The notes under the pieces are model-generated. The model saw only the letters and a program-made list of their open reading frames with translations. It did not search any database and was not told the DNA's origin. From Liolophura sinensis (taxonomy: Eukaryota > Mollusca > Polyplacophora > Chitonida > Chitonidae): a stretch of DNA of 64,000 nucleotides. The position numbers were made by a program, and so were the translations under genes. Position 1 is the first letter of the stretch. Each line of letters begins with the position of its first letter. This document shows positions 22,624 to 34,412 of this stretch, piece after piece. Location of the stretch: contig NC_088298.1 of NCBI RefSeq assembly GCF_032854445.1, positions 5,638,160-5,702,159 on the forward strand, in the 5' to 3' direction.

Positions 22624-22636
22624 CTGTCTGACACCT
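22624..22636. repeat. Target site duplication, right
   Basis: CTGTCTGACACCT, identical to 22343-22355. Confidence 0.9.
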
Positions 22637-22904
22637 GATTCAGATGTTAGGTTACCTGATTTGTATTTCCTTAGGTGTGGACAGTTTCGTTTCTTTCTGA
22701 TTTCGGGCCCACATGTTACATGAGTTGTATCTTCTTGGGTGTACTTTGTTTCCTTTCTGTCTAATTCCTGGTCCCCCTATCTGCTTTCTTGTGAATACGT
22801 GGTTCAAATTTTAATATAGGTTGTGTAAGAAGCCAGACAGGAGACTCTGGCAAAAAGATGTGATCCCATATAGCTTGTTGGCCTCCAGAATATGCTCGTG
22901 CGTA

Positions 22905-23024
22905 TGGTATGCGGATGGTAATGGGTTTCTCTCTGGCCTTGTCCTTTTTCCTCCCACCATGATACAGGGCCGCACCAGTATAAGTGAAACGTTCTTGAGT
23001 GCGGCGTTAAACACCAACCAAATA
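22905..23024 (+). mobile_element. SINE 3' fragment
   Basis: TATGCGGATGGTAATGGGTT, then CTCCCACCATGATACAGGGC and TTCTTGAGTGCGGCGTTAAA; the 3' half of the common SINE, diverged. Confidence 0.7.
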
Positions 23025-25290
23025 CTTACGTATAAAGAAGGCTCATTAACTCTCCACCGTGAGGTCCTAAAAGCACCAAGGCTGAGCTTCAAACTCTTGT
23101 GATGGGCAGGATCCAATATTTTAACTCATGATTTCCTTGTGGAGTCGTAACTGATAGACCCATCGTGCATGTACTGCCCAACTTCTTATGTGCTGGGAAG
23201 CGATGAGTTTAGTTAAGCCGCGTCTCGTGCCTTGTGAATGATGATATGATTTATTGCTGGAATGAAGCTGTGAAGTCACATGATGAGCGCGAGATGTTGA
23301 GGTAAAAGCTACAAAATTAGCGAAAGGATAGCTCGATAAGTATTTATGTTACACAGTTAGAAGCCATGCATCAAGATATTAAGAGTTAAAGCATGACAAA
23401 TATATCGCGCCTAGTAGATGTATGTATATCAAAACACATTAAAATGGCTCGTAAAAATCATGACATTTGAAGTTTGATCAATTCTAACAGCATTAAGAAT
23501 TAACAAAATTATCGTTGACATGAAATGACGGACAACTTTATGTTCTCCAATCTTAAAACATGCATGTAGCCGCCTGCTAACACTAGCTGAACAGTAGTGT
23601 ATTACCGAGTGCCGGCGGAGGTATTAATTAAGGAAGGTGGAAGGCGAAACACATGTTTATAGAACTTATGTCATTTTTACCTAACTTAGCAAAATACCAT
23701 GATATACCATGATCAGATGTTTACAGATTCCAATTACACACACCTTAAAACGTTATTTAAGTAGACTGGTGCATAATACGGAGAAAACCAAATTACAGAT
23801 TTGACGAGAACACAGTCACTTTCGATTTCAATAACAGCATGTACGGCACTCATCAATAAATATCTCTCATATAAATTTTACACAATTTCGTGATATGAAC
23901 ATAACAGAAGTTTCATTTATGCTGTAAGTCAACTCACCCTGGAGGGGAAATCTGATGAGATTCGACCCTGTGGCACGAGGCCTATGTCGTCCGTGTTCAA
24001 TGCTAAACGTTCGATTTCGCTGCCAATTGCCTACAGTGGTAATGTTCACGACAAGAACATACCAAGAAACAGACGGTGGCCTCCAGTTTAGCCCTCACCA
24101 AAGATCGATATAATGTTAGTAAATCAAACCAGATCGCTTAATATCGATAGACTTTAATATTGTCATTGTGTATTCGATGTGATGACCATATTCCAGACCG
24201 TTTAACGTCACGTCTGAAACAACGTCTCTTGACCTTAAATAATCGGCAAGATTTTAGGTCTAATAAGACGTACCTGTTCTAAATTATCATTAGTAGGACA
24301 ATGATTAAAACTGTGTACAGCATTTACCGTCCTGTATGGCTTCACGACAGTCATTGTCGTGTTAGGATATACATTTGGATTTTTAGATGTCAACATCTTA
24401 TGAGTTGTTCTTTCCGCTGCTGTTGAAATAGTTTCATTTTTTTAGTGTTAACGAAAAACAGTCAAACCATCTCCAGATCTGAGATTTGTAATCTGTCTTT
24501 TACGTTCAGCACAACCTTCAGTACTTTTGTTTAAAGCAACGACTTTAGACGCCGCTTTTCTCTGTTTTTTTTTGTCGTGAGAATCATGAAAGCAGGCCAA
24601 AGCTCCAACAGAGCTTCATTTATCCTTGTCTTAGCACCAAGTGAAGATGTAGGCTGATAGTGAGGCACAATTAGTTGTGGGTACATCAGAAAAAGTAGAA
24701 GAATGAGAACTGGAAGACGACATCACAAAGACATACAAGAATTCATAGCCCCGTGTTTCTCACCCACCACAGAAGGCCAACTACGGTGAACCCCTTCTGC
24801 GAGTAGCCATCAGAAAGAGAAACAAGACTTCCACGCCATCCTCGAGGAGATGGTTTTATGGCTTCTACTCGGACATGCCAGATCTAAACAGTAAGAAATA
24901 ACCTACTCGACAGACTGTAAAGATGTCAGGGCCAAAGCGCAGTGTTCGGCGTGAAGGTCTCGTAGGACCAATCAACCATCAGCTCCCACGGAAGACCGCT
25001 TTAAGGGAAAGTGTGGTTTGTTTCTGAATTATTTTTGAAAGATTCTCTTTCAGAATTATGTCTACAATTCTATTCCAGTTCGTCGATCACTGTTTGACTT
25101 TTACGCTCTACAAAGACAGTCAGCGAGAAACGACTGCGTATTGACATGGCCAATTTCTTGTGCGAGACGGAATGAAGCTTGCCACCAGGCTTTCGTAAGA
25201 TTATAGAATATGGCACAGACAATCCCTTGTGTGTTCGCAAGGCTCTAATTAGTCTACTTATCCCCATGTTTAAGAAATCTGTAAGCTAAC
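23025..25290. other. No gene recognised
   Basis: About 2.3 kb of AT-rich DNA. ORFs at 23867-24049 and 25070-25267 (both minus) show no motif. Nothing here supports a gene. Confidence 0.5.
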
Positions 25291-25299
25291 ATGGTTTTG

Positions 25300-25465
25300 G
25301 CACGAAAATATGCCCTAGGGCTCACAAAGAGCCCCATGCCTCAGGGCCAATATGCTCCAGGGCTCACAAAGAGCCCCATGCCTCAGGGCCAATATGCTGC
25401 AGGGCTCACAAAGAGCCCCATGCCTCAGGGCCAATATGCTACAGGGCTCACAAATCACAAAGGCT
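25300..25465. repeat. 42-bp tandem repeat, four copies
   Basis: The unit is ATGCCTCAGGGCCAATATGC then TCCAGGGCTCACAAAGAGCCCC. As a 14-codon period it yields a repeating GLTKSPMPQGQYA peptide in an ORF at 25291-25593. It is most simply a small minisatellite. Confidence 0.85.
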
Positions 25466-25599
25466 CACTAATAAATCTCATCAACTATCAGAATCGTTTA
25501 ATAACACACAATGTTCAGACACATAAAGATATTTGGGGAATGTGCAGGCTGGTGATTTTAACTACCCAATTAATGCCAAGGTTCGGAAGGTAACTCACT

Positions 25600-26320
25600 C
25601 TGAAAAATTGTCACTACCTTTAATGGATTGCTAAAGAGTGTATGTCGTTTGTAGAAGATAAGTAAGTTGGAAAATGTTATAAAGTAACTGCATGTGAATG
25701 ATTTAATAATTAAACCCCTCGGCCTACAAACTTACGTAACTTGAAGCAACTGTTTGTTGAAGAAAGGGATACTGTGTAATAAAACACCGCAATAATTTAT
25801 CATCATTTGAAGGGAGTTTTTATGATTTTTAGAAAATTAAAAGGTAATTATAAGGGTGAACAACAGTAAGTCAATCTAAGTCTAAATGTAAACCTCAATA
25901 TCAAAAAGGTATTTTAAGAAGGAATATATAGTTTCTGAAGGACACACTTGTCAGTGATTGATACATCATATTTACTTTTTCAGACTTTTTGTGATTAGCT
26001 CATAACACTTGAGTACAAAATTATATTGATTGGCTGAAGCCTGGACTGGAGGAAACTGAGTAACTGAGCACGTAACGCCCTTAGGTTGTTAGAGATATTA
26101 CATGATCACTTAAACACAAATCACCATGTGACTTTATTTCTTTGTTACAATATTAATTAACAGTAAAACAGCAAACAATAATATTCATCTTGTATTCTCC
26201 TTGGGTTTCTTGTACATGTATGTCAAATGTGTTTTGTGTTCACTCAGGGTTTGTTGCACATACATCTTATAGATTTTGAGGTCTTGTACGTCTGATTCAT
26301 TTCGCGTTTCATTGATCACA
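25600..26320. other. No gene recognised
   Basis: AT-rich spacer before the 60-bp minisatellite. Confidence 0.5.
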
Positions 26321-27650
26321 AAGGACGTCCATAAACTGGCCCAGTCAAGACGTCCAGCCGACGGCAAAACAGTGATCACAGAAGGTCTAACCGAGGACAA
26401 AAGACTGACCATAACAGGACGTTCACACCCTGTCTCGGTCATGACGTCCAGCCGACCACACAACACTGACCACAAAAGGACGTCCATACACAGCCCATGT
26501 CAAGACGTCCAGCCAACGACAAAATCCTGACCACTAAAGGACGTCCATACACAGCCCCTGTCAAGATATCCGGCCGACAACAGAACACTGACAACAGAAG
26601 GACGTCCACACACTGCCCCGGTCAAGACGTCCAGCCGACGACAGAACACTGGTCACAAAAAGACGCCCACAGACTGCCCCTGTCAAAACGTCCAGCCGAC
26701 GACAAAGCACTGAAACATAAAACCACGTCCATACACTGTCTCGGACAAGACGTCCAGCCGACAACAAAACACTAACCATAAAGGGACGTCCATATACTGC
26801 CCCTGTCAAGACATCCGGAGACGATAAAACACTAACCACAAATGAACGTCCGTACACTGCCCTTGTCAAGTCGTACAGCCGACGACAAAACATTGACCAT
26901 AAAAGGATGTCCATACACTGCCCCGGTCAAGGTGTCCAACCAACGACAAGACCATGACAACAAGTGGACGAACGCATAATGCCCCTGTCAGGACGTCCAG
27001 CCAAAGACAAATCTCTGATCACAAAAGGACGTCCATTCACTGCCATGTCGTGATATCAAGCCGACTACAAACCACTGACCACAGAAGGACGTCCATATAT
27101 TGCCTCTGCCAAGACGTTAATTCGATCGCAAAACACCGACCACAGAAGAACGTCCATACACTGCCCCGGTCAAGACATCCAGCCGACCACAAAACACTGC
27201 CACAGAAGAACTTCCATACACTGCCCAGGTCAAGGCGTCCAACCGACGACAAAAAACTGTCAAAAATAGGACGTGCATACACTGCCCCTGCCAAGACATC
27301 CAGTCGACCACAAAACACTGACCAAAAAAGGACGTGCATATGCTGCCCTTGTCAAGCCGTCTAGCCGACGACAAAACACTAAACACAAACCGACGTCCGT
27401 ATATTGTCCCTATCAAGACATCCAACCGACCACAAAACATTGACCACAAATTGACGTTCGTATTCTGCCCCTTCAAGACGCCTAGCCGATGACAAAACCC
27501 TGACAACAAATGGACGTCCATATACTGCCACTGTGAAGACATTAAGTCGACCACAAAACGCTGACAACAAAAGCACGTCCATACACTGCCCCGGTCAAGA
27601 CGCCCAGCCAACGACAAATCACTGACAATAAATGGACGTGCGTATATTGA
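26320..27650. repeat. 60-61-bp minisatellite, about 22 copies
   Basis: The unit is AAAGGACGTCCATACACTGC, CCCTGTCAAGACGTCCAGCC, GACGACAAAACACTGACCAC(A). The two halves each carry GACGTCCA, so the unit is partly dimeric. Copies differ by about 5-20 percent. It keeps ORFs open on both strands without codon logic, so those ORFs are not reported as genes. Confidence 0.93.
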
Positions 27651-28500
27651 CCTTCTCGGCACCTCGATCGTTACGATCAAATGACCATATGCGACCTCTG
27701 CCAGTGTTATGCAGAACGTTACAACGTCCCCGCGACTGGAATGTTAAAATGTTAGCCACTCTCTATTGTATACAAAGTCTACATTGTCATACGTACTGGA
27801 GATTTTCCACCGGGAGTAAACGCACGACTTAAGGGAAAATGGCGATCATTTCTTTGCAGCGGCTATCTATCTGAATTGGAAAATATGACAGGGCTGTGAA
27901 TCAGATGCTACAGTCTGAAGTTATTATTAGTTATTGTTTATATTAGCCTATTCATTTTGTGTTTTGTATCCACAAAATGTAAAAGGCTTAATACAGTATG
28001 AGTTAACACACCAATACAGCAAGAACAACACCAGTGTAATCCATTTTCTATACTAAACTTATCACATTGACATAAGGCAAGAAAGCATACATTCTACATA
28101 CAATCGCTAAAGGAATACATTCCAGACTATCAGATAAATGTTCCAAATATTCGTTGAAAATGCCTATTTTCCCCGAGTCTTTGGATAGCTAAACGGGCTA
28201 AATTTCTGTTTAAATCGTTGAATGACCAAATCTGCCGACCATTCGTACCTGTGTGTACAAACGTATACATCAGGGACTTCGTTTATGTGACAAAACGTTT
28301 CACAAAGTCTATGTGATTTGTTCTTGAGGTACATAAATACAATATGTTCCGCCAGATTGTATCAATTCAGTATAGGTTTAAGGTATTACACTAATCGTCT
28401 TCATTATGTAGCTCTCAACCAGCGTGTGATAATCAGCTCTTCGTGACCTGTTTGCTTTGCTTGTTTAAATCAACATGCAGACTAAATGAGATGAGCATAC
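27651..28500. other. No gene recognised
   Basis: Unique AT-rich DNA. Confidence 0.5.
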
Positions 28501-28502
28501 AC

Positions 28503-28674
28503 AGCTGTCTCCGGCCGTAAGTGGGAAGGTCTGTCATCAACCTGCGGATGGTCGTGGCATTCCCCCGGGCTGTGCCGGGTTTCCTCTACCATAATGCTGG
28601 CCGCCATCGTATAATTGAAATAGTCTTGAGTACGGCGTAAAACACCAATCAAGTAAATAAACAAATAAATAAAA
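28503..28674 (+). mobile_element. SINE, 5'-truncated
   Basis: Begins within the body (CTCCGGCCGTAAGTGGGAAG) and runs through CCATAATGCTGGCCGCCATC and CTTGAGTACGGCGTAAAACA to an AAATAAACAAATAAATAAA tail. The tRNA-like head is missing. Confidence 0.85.
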
Positions 28675-28784
28675 ACACTGCTGTTAAATATACAAGCTCT
28701 GTTAGAGCATGATACATACATACATATACGAATCAGATAATCAAATAAATAAATAAATAAAATGAATCTTACCCCAGATTAATA

Positions 28785-29065
28785 ATATTTACAGTTGTTA
28801 TCTTACAAGTAAATTGTGTGTCATATAACTCTATCACAGTTGTTATTCTACAAGTAAATTGTGTGTCATATAACTCTATTACAGTTGTTATTCTACAAGT
28901 AAATTGTGTGAATCAAATAACTTTATTACAGTTGTTATTCTACATGTAAAATGTGTGAGTTAAATAACTTTATTACCGTTGTTATTCTACATGTAAATTG
29001 TGTGAGTAAAATAACTTTATTACAGTTGGTATTCTACAAGTAAAATTGTGTGAGTCAAATAACTT
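28785..29065. repeat. 45-bp tandem repeat, six copies
   Basis: The unit is ATTACAGTTGTTATTCTACA then AGTAAATTGTGTGTCATATAACTCT, with gradual change from the left copies (TCATATAACTC) to the right copies (AGTCAAATAACTT). Confidence 0.9.
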
Positions 29066-29069
29066 TAGA

Positions 29070-29891
29070 ATTAGAGTTGGATCAGTCTTATTTCTAAATT
29101 TTTCCGATTTCCATGCAGGAATCTGGTGTTCTGTGAAAACTGCATGGTAGAAAATCAGGTAAACTGTATTCCTGTTTCACAGGCAAACTTTAATGGGCCT
29201 GTTTGCGAGTAAGCCAGTTTTAGCCTCTTTTTCTCTATCAGTTTTCATACCACGCAACGTATAAACCTTTCAGACTACTTTGAATGCCGGACCATACCGT
29301 CAGTGTATTGTATACGCTGTCAGTAGTGACAAAAGCGCTTTACTTAGCAAGTGACAAAAGCGCGTTACTTACCCATGTAACCCGCAAGTAGATAGGGACC
29401 TGCTCCCTCATCCCACCCCACGCCACCAAAACCCAACCCACCCTACTGCCTGTTCCCGGAGTATACTGGTTGGATTGCCGCCCTCATAGATTAGACAGGT
29501 AATAACTTAACGCACAAGTGGTCTCAGGTAGTCTGATGTCTCGCCGTCAACCATATGGGCGGAATCGTGGATGTACATGACAGAAGGACAGACCAAAAGC
29601 AAAGATGTGTGTCTTTTGAAAACACTGAATGAAATAAACATGGGTATGTGTAGGCTATATGTAGAGTAGATCACATCATTAAACATGATTCTACGACATG
29701 CGATTGTGATATAATATACACATATATTACGCGTGTATACGCGTGGTGATGAAGCCATGTTTAGATATTGTGTTTCTTTGTATAAAATATTTCACTTATA
29801 TACAAGCATGGGCATATTTGTGAAGATTAAGAAAAAAAAAAGAATGCTATATAAGTGGTACATGATTCACATGTCAGGATATAAAAATGGA
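29070..29891. other. No gene recognised
   Basis: Unique DNA with one pyrimidine-rich patch at about 29400-29460. The minus-strand ORF at 29507-29758 is without motif. Confidence 0.5.
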
Positions 29892-29905
29892 TAAAATATT
29901 TAATT

Positions 29906-30169
29906 TATTTATTTATTTGATTGGTGTTTTACGCCGTACTCAAGAATATTTCACTTATACGACGGCGGCCAGCATTATGGTGGGTGGAAACCGGGCAGAG
30001 CCCATGGAAAACCCCGACCATCCACAGGTTGCTGGCAGACTTTCCCACGTATGGCCGGAGAGGAAGCCAGCCTGAGCTAGACTTGAACTCACAGCGACCG
30101 CATTGGTGAGAGGCTCCTGGGTCATTTACGCTGCGCTAGCGGGCTAACCAACTGGGCCACGGAGGCCCC
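29906..30169 (-). mobile_element. Full-length SINE, minus orientation, 14-bp target site duplications
   Basis: Runs from TATTTATTTATTTGATTGGT to GGGCCACGGAGGCCCC. TAAAATATTTAATT occurs at 29892-29905 and again at 30170-30183, an exact 14-base duplication. Both the body and the tRNA-like head are intact. Confidence 0.95.
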
Positions 30170-30183
30170 TAAAATATTTAATT

Positions 30184-31053
30184 ATGCGTGTGTATATGTA
30201 TATGTATGTATGTGCGTATGTTTGTGATTTTTCACGCCTGAGTTTTACGTCATATTAACACTTTTGCAGTCATATGCCGTCGAGGGGCCATTAGATGTAT
30301 GTACATACACTGTGTCTTCTTGTAGCAGCTCGAATCTTTGCCGCCAAAGTGCAGCCGCCACTGAAGTATCATGCCGAAGACACTAAGGCACTGAGCGCCA
30401 AGACAAAAAGAAGTTCCATTTTTATAGACGTTTGTAGTTGAATTCTGGGAGAAGTATTAAGGTGTGCTGTATATAGCGGCTAGGTAAGGTGATTTGGCCG
30501 AGAGGGGTAAGGGAAGCATTACTAATGTTAGAATAAAACCCCTAACTAGGGCAAATTGACAAGACTTATCTTGATGACATTTTCCAGTTTTGATATACAT
30601 GTAGCTTGAAACTGCGGTGAGTTCATGTACAAATAGGTGTACATATGTGCGCAGGTGTCTAGAAGTCCGGTTCCAGAGATTGGTATGGCCACAGACCCCC
30701 ATTAGTTTTCCATAAGCGACAATGTTAACGTTTAGCGCTGTAGCTCAGTCCCAAACATTCCGAGGCCAATAAGCTTTGGTGCATACCTGGCCCAGCCTGT
30801 GAGAAAGAAGCTGTAAAAATCTTGACATAGGTTGACCGTCAAAATCTGGACCTTTCCATGCCGGCAGTTGGGAGGGGTGCCTAGCAACGCCAAGGGGACG
30901 TCACTCGCAGGTCTCCTTGTGTCCTCTCGCCCAGAATTTCAAACTTTCACCATTAAAACTCATACCTGCCCAAAGCTTAGACAATTTCCATCATTTTAAT
31001 ACCAAGCATGCACCTGTACACCAAAAACGGCAGGCTGGCAGCAAAAAAAGACT
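30184..31053. other. No gene recognised
   Basis: Contains a short TGTATATG-type simple repeat near 30190-30225. Nothing else was recognised. Confidence 0.5.
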
Positions 31054-31434
31054 TTACACCCTAAAATACACAGAACTACAATCGTCCCTACTGAAAAACG
31101 GAAGTTGTAATGGGGGTCTGTGTCCGTATAGCCTGTACAGGAGGGCGTCTGATTCCAGACTCCTTACAGCGCATGCTCCGCTCCATAATGTTCGGTTTTC
31201 ATCACTGCCTCCACTAACAAATTTTGTGCAGAAATCTCGAACAACGCCGGGGTCACTTGAGACACGGTGATGAATATAAGCGTCAAGTCCGACATTCATA
31301 TACCATTCGTAGTCCGTAAAAGGCGTTCCAAGTCGATAATCGCAAGATCCATTTCCAAAACAACGTTTAACATTAACTCCCAAAGACAAAGGTACGTAAG
31401 AAATTATACAAATGAGAAATAAAGCCGGTAACAC
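31054..31434 (-). CDS. Unrecognised ORF or exon with Cys residues (possibly decayed)
   Basis: The open minus-strand frame encodes a hydrophobic start (PALFLICIISYVPLSLG), then VKRCFGNGSCDYRLGTPFTD, YEWYMNVGLDAYI and a Cys-containing C-terminal part (WSGACAVRSLESDALLYRLYG). It has no in-frame ATG at the left end, only GTG. A donor-like GCGCT|GTAAGG within the frame could end an exon early. A 76-base piece of it recurs at 35539-35614, and a shorter FTDYEFEL-like echo lies at about 31500-31545. The hydrophobic start looks like a signal peptide, but function and family are unknown. Confidence 0.35.
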   Translation of the reverse strand: MLPALFLICIISYVPLSLGVNVKRCFGNGSCDYRLGTPFTDYEWYMNVGLDAYIHHRVSSDPGVVRDFCTKFVSGGSDENRTLWSGACAVRSLESDALLYRLYGHRPPLQLPFFSRDDCSSVYFRV

Positions 31435-31766
31435 ACGAGAGAGAAGCGGTCATAAGTTTTCAATGATGCCGGGCAGACAATGAATATTCCAGGCATGAAT
31501 TCCATATCAAAGTTCAAATTCGTAGTCCGTGAATGAGTTCCACGTCAAATAACAATTAAGCAAGTATCTCAGTCGAGCTTTAATTGCAACTGTTCATAAA
31601 GGCATCATGCTGATGTAATGAGCATGGCTACCTTTACGGCCCCTAGCCCCAGGTTAAGCGGTATTAGATACAGTTTGAAAATGACGAGCGTTACAGACCC
31701 TAACCGATCAGATTGTGATTCAAAAGTAACGGACGATTACGTCTTTCCTGTTAATATGCAAAGATC

Positions 31767-31778
31767 TCATGTTACAAG
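31767..31778. repeat. Imperfect target site duplication, left
   Basis: TCATGTTACAAG; the partner at 31998-32009 is TCATGCTACAAG (one mismatch). Confidence 0.75.
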
Positions 31779-31997
31779 ATTTATTTATTTATTTGATTGG
31801 TGTTTTACGCCGTACTCAAGAATATTTATTTATACGACGGCGGCCAGCATTATGGTGGGTGGAAACTGGGCACACCCCGGGGGAAACCCACGACTATCCG
31901 CAGGTTGCTGGCAGACCTTCCCACTTACGGCCGGAGAGGAAGCCAGCATGAGCTGGAGTTGAACTCACAGCGATCGCATTGGTGAGAGGCTCCTGGG
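31779..31997 (-). mobile_element. 5'-truncated SINE, minus orientation, with target site duplications
   Basis: Contains tail, 3' domain and body but stops at GGTGAGAGGCTCCTGGG, lacking about 45-50 bases of tRNA-like head. Flanking 12-base duplications with one mismatch show that it inserted already truncated. Confidence 0.88.
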
Positions 31998-32123
31998 TCA
32001 TGCTACAAGAGGCGCCATCTATGATGTTACACATGACATACAAGATAGACGGATGGGCAACCAGCGCCATCTATGTTGTTAAATACCATGTGTGTGATAG
32101 ATATGTACATAGGGATAACATCG

Positions 32124-32606
32124 CTATGGTTGATCACAATGCAGATGGCCAAGATTCTGAACGCTCTGTCCATACCTCCCAACGAGAGTGTTATACTCAT
32201 TGTAAAATTTGAGAAACTTAGAATGAAGGCGTTTGATGGAATATCCTTGACAAACTAGTTTTTGAACTAGCAACTTGTGACGCAGATTAAAGTCATCACA
32301 ATTAACGCAATATCTGACAAATGCTACAAGGCGAGATATGTATACGCCATATGCAGGACCCTTTGGTATATTGCTATCTAAATAAGCATAATTTACAATA
32401 TCAAAATTGAAATTATCCCTTTTGTCGTAAAGGCGGCGTGAAAGGAGACCTTGTTCATCTTTGTACAGATATAGATCCAAATAAGATGTACCATCAGGAC
32501 TATCTGTTGTCTCCTTTAAATCCAATGAAGGCGGAGAGATTTCAGGAAGTGACGTCAGAAAACACAGAAAAGCTCTCTCAGCCTTTGCTTCTAAATAACA
32601 CTTCAT
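32124..32606 (-). pseudogene. Reverse transcriptase C-terminal fragment (retroelement remnant)
   Basis: The minus-strand frame includes SYLDLYLYKDEQGLLSRRLY, DKRDNFNFDIVNYAYLDSNI and PKGPAYGVYISRLVAFVRYC, then a Lys/Arg-rich KFYNEYNTLVGRYGQSVQNL. This pattern (YLD, KLYDKRDDFNF, SNIP, YGVYISQLIRY) is a familiar one at the C-terminal side of reverse transcriptase ORFs repeated in many invertebrate and fish genomes. The element class is not certain. The catalytic palm motif (YxDD) is absent, so this is a fragment. Confidence 0.75.
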
Positions 32607-32609
32607 ATA

Positions 32610-34050
32610 CTCATGCGCTCTGTGAATCTAAAGTATCCACAGCATGCTTCCAACCCACATCTGAAACAATTTAATGGATGTATGCTGATAAAGTAGTTCC
32701 GCGCAAGGACACCAGTGATGAGCCTAAACAAGCCTAAGCGGTCCAAAGCTAAAGGTTGTCTGGGAGTACTAAGGAGTCCTTATATGGTACGATTCCAATA
32801 AGACACCATGCAAATGGGATTGATAGAAGTGTCGGCCTAATGTTCGACACAGTCGCTGATTGATGTATTTGGTTTTGTGTGTTGTTGGGGTGGTGTTAGC
32901 TTCCACATTGTTTTCATGTGATTGGTGGGTTTGCTTCCATATAATGACGCTCTTCCTGCATATATAATGCATGTCTATTATGTTATTATTCTGTGAATAA
33001 TAGAGTGAAATATAGCATTTACATGGGTGTCGGAACCGGGGGAGGGGGGCAGAGGGGGCAGTCCCCCCCCCCCCAGCCCCCACACCACCACCCCACCCCA
33101 CGCCCACCACCACCACCGGGTCCGACATGGTGGGGGGGCGGATATCTCCCCCCGCCCAACCCCTCGCCCCTACTTAGGTTTGCCGTTGATGAAGTCAAGC
33201 CAAATGTTATGAAATGCTTTGGGCAGTGACAAACACAGCATGAAATTTGCTCCAGCACGGCCGTACAGGCCCTATTTCCCAGACGCAAAAGCTAATCATG
33301 ATATACCCATTATATGACACCACATCTAGGCCTACTGTATAAGTCTATGGTTTCCTAGGATAAGACATATGTACGAAAAGAGAATGGCCTATATATAGAG
33401 AAGCTACGACAAATTAAAAGATGGTCGTACTTTAACATATGTACGCTATATTACGGCTAAGGCCTAGGGCCACTTGATATATAGTGCTCTCAGAATTCAA
33501 ACTTTTAATTTACCAAGACATTGTTGTGATATTTTATATCAAATTTTAGAAAAGGAGTTTTGATGTGATTTATCTTTTCCTGTGTCACCAAATTAGCCGA
33601 TAAAGATTTCCATCTAATGTAGGCCCCATATAGCCTAGGCCAATCGGCCTTTCAGTCAATATTTGACGCCAAATTGCAGCCAAACTCTGATCTTTTATGT
33701 CTTTGCAGTTCAAACATAAAATTTAGAGACAGAAAATGTCATATATTTGCCGAAAAAAGTCCGTACTTTACATTCATATTATGTGCACGAATCATTCGAA
33801 GGTCAAATGCACTGACTAATTAACCCAGTGGTCTTTTGGAAGTGATTAACCGAAGAATATTCCGCCAGGCGGATTTATCTGACTAGCCAGATCACCGCGC
33901 CATCTATGTTACCGCTGCCTATTGTACGTGTTTGGTATGGTAACAAGCGGACAAGCATGAAACGACAACAACTGAATAGCACTCATCTTTTCAAGAAGCC
34001 AAGTAGGCCTAATTGCTTACAAAATCACAGTACGTGTATCTGACACAAAT
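32610..34050. other. No gene; contains a C/G-rich patch
   Basis: 33027-33175 is an unusual run of C, CCA and GGGG in an otherwise AT-rich region and encodes only low-complexity proline or glycine peptides. The remainder is AT-rich unique DNA. Confidence 0.55.
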
Positions 34051-34412
34051 GACCGGCCCGGTATAGCTCATTTAAAGCGTCGTCTTCGGGGGCGGGAGAT
34101 CAAGGGTCAATCCTGGGTTGGGTCTCACCTAAGACTTTAAAGGAGAGAGTTGCAGCTTCCTTTGGCGCTCTGCATTAAGAAGATAGCGCAACGACTAGTC
34201 GACTCGTATCAGTATAAAGGCTAGGGTGGGGAGGCTTACTTGCCTACGGTACGTCGTTTCGGTGAAGCAACACCAGATAAAAGAGCGGTCGAAATCCGTC
34301 CTGCAACAAGGAGGCACATTACATATGCTTACACCTAAAGACTCCCTCGTCGTCATATGTATGAAAAATTGTTAAGTACGGCGTTAAACCCTAAGCACGC
34401 ACTGACTCACTC
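34050..34412 (+). mobile_element. Second SINE family, long copy
   Basis: The head CCGGCCCGGTATAGCTCATT with a B-box-like AAGGGTCAATCCTGG suggests tRNA origin. The 3' end reads TCGTCGTCATATGTATGAAA, AATTGTTAAGTACGGCGTTA, then AACCCTAAGCACGCACTGAC. The same 3' end is found at 43285-43476 and 50280-50363. Confidence 0.7.

Larger units (their letters stand above)
21941..22760. repeat. Degenerate tandem repeat of about 75 bp, split by a SINE
   Basis: The repeated theme is GGTTTTCCTCTCTTTCTAAT then ACCGAGTCCACACATTACCTGATGTG. It runs from about 21941 to 22355 and resumes after the SINE from 22624 to about 22760. Confidence 0.75.

Noticed and set aside
26185-27680. ORFs of 84-187 codons on both strands
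   Set aside because: Products of the 60-61-bp minisatellite; no conserved frame, no domain.
32993-33288. Proline- and glycine-rich ORFs on both strands
   Set aside because: Low-complexity C/G tract; all frames give simple peptides.
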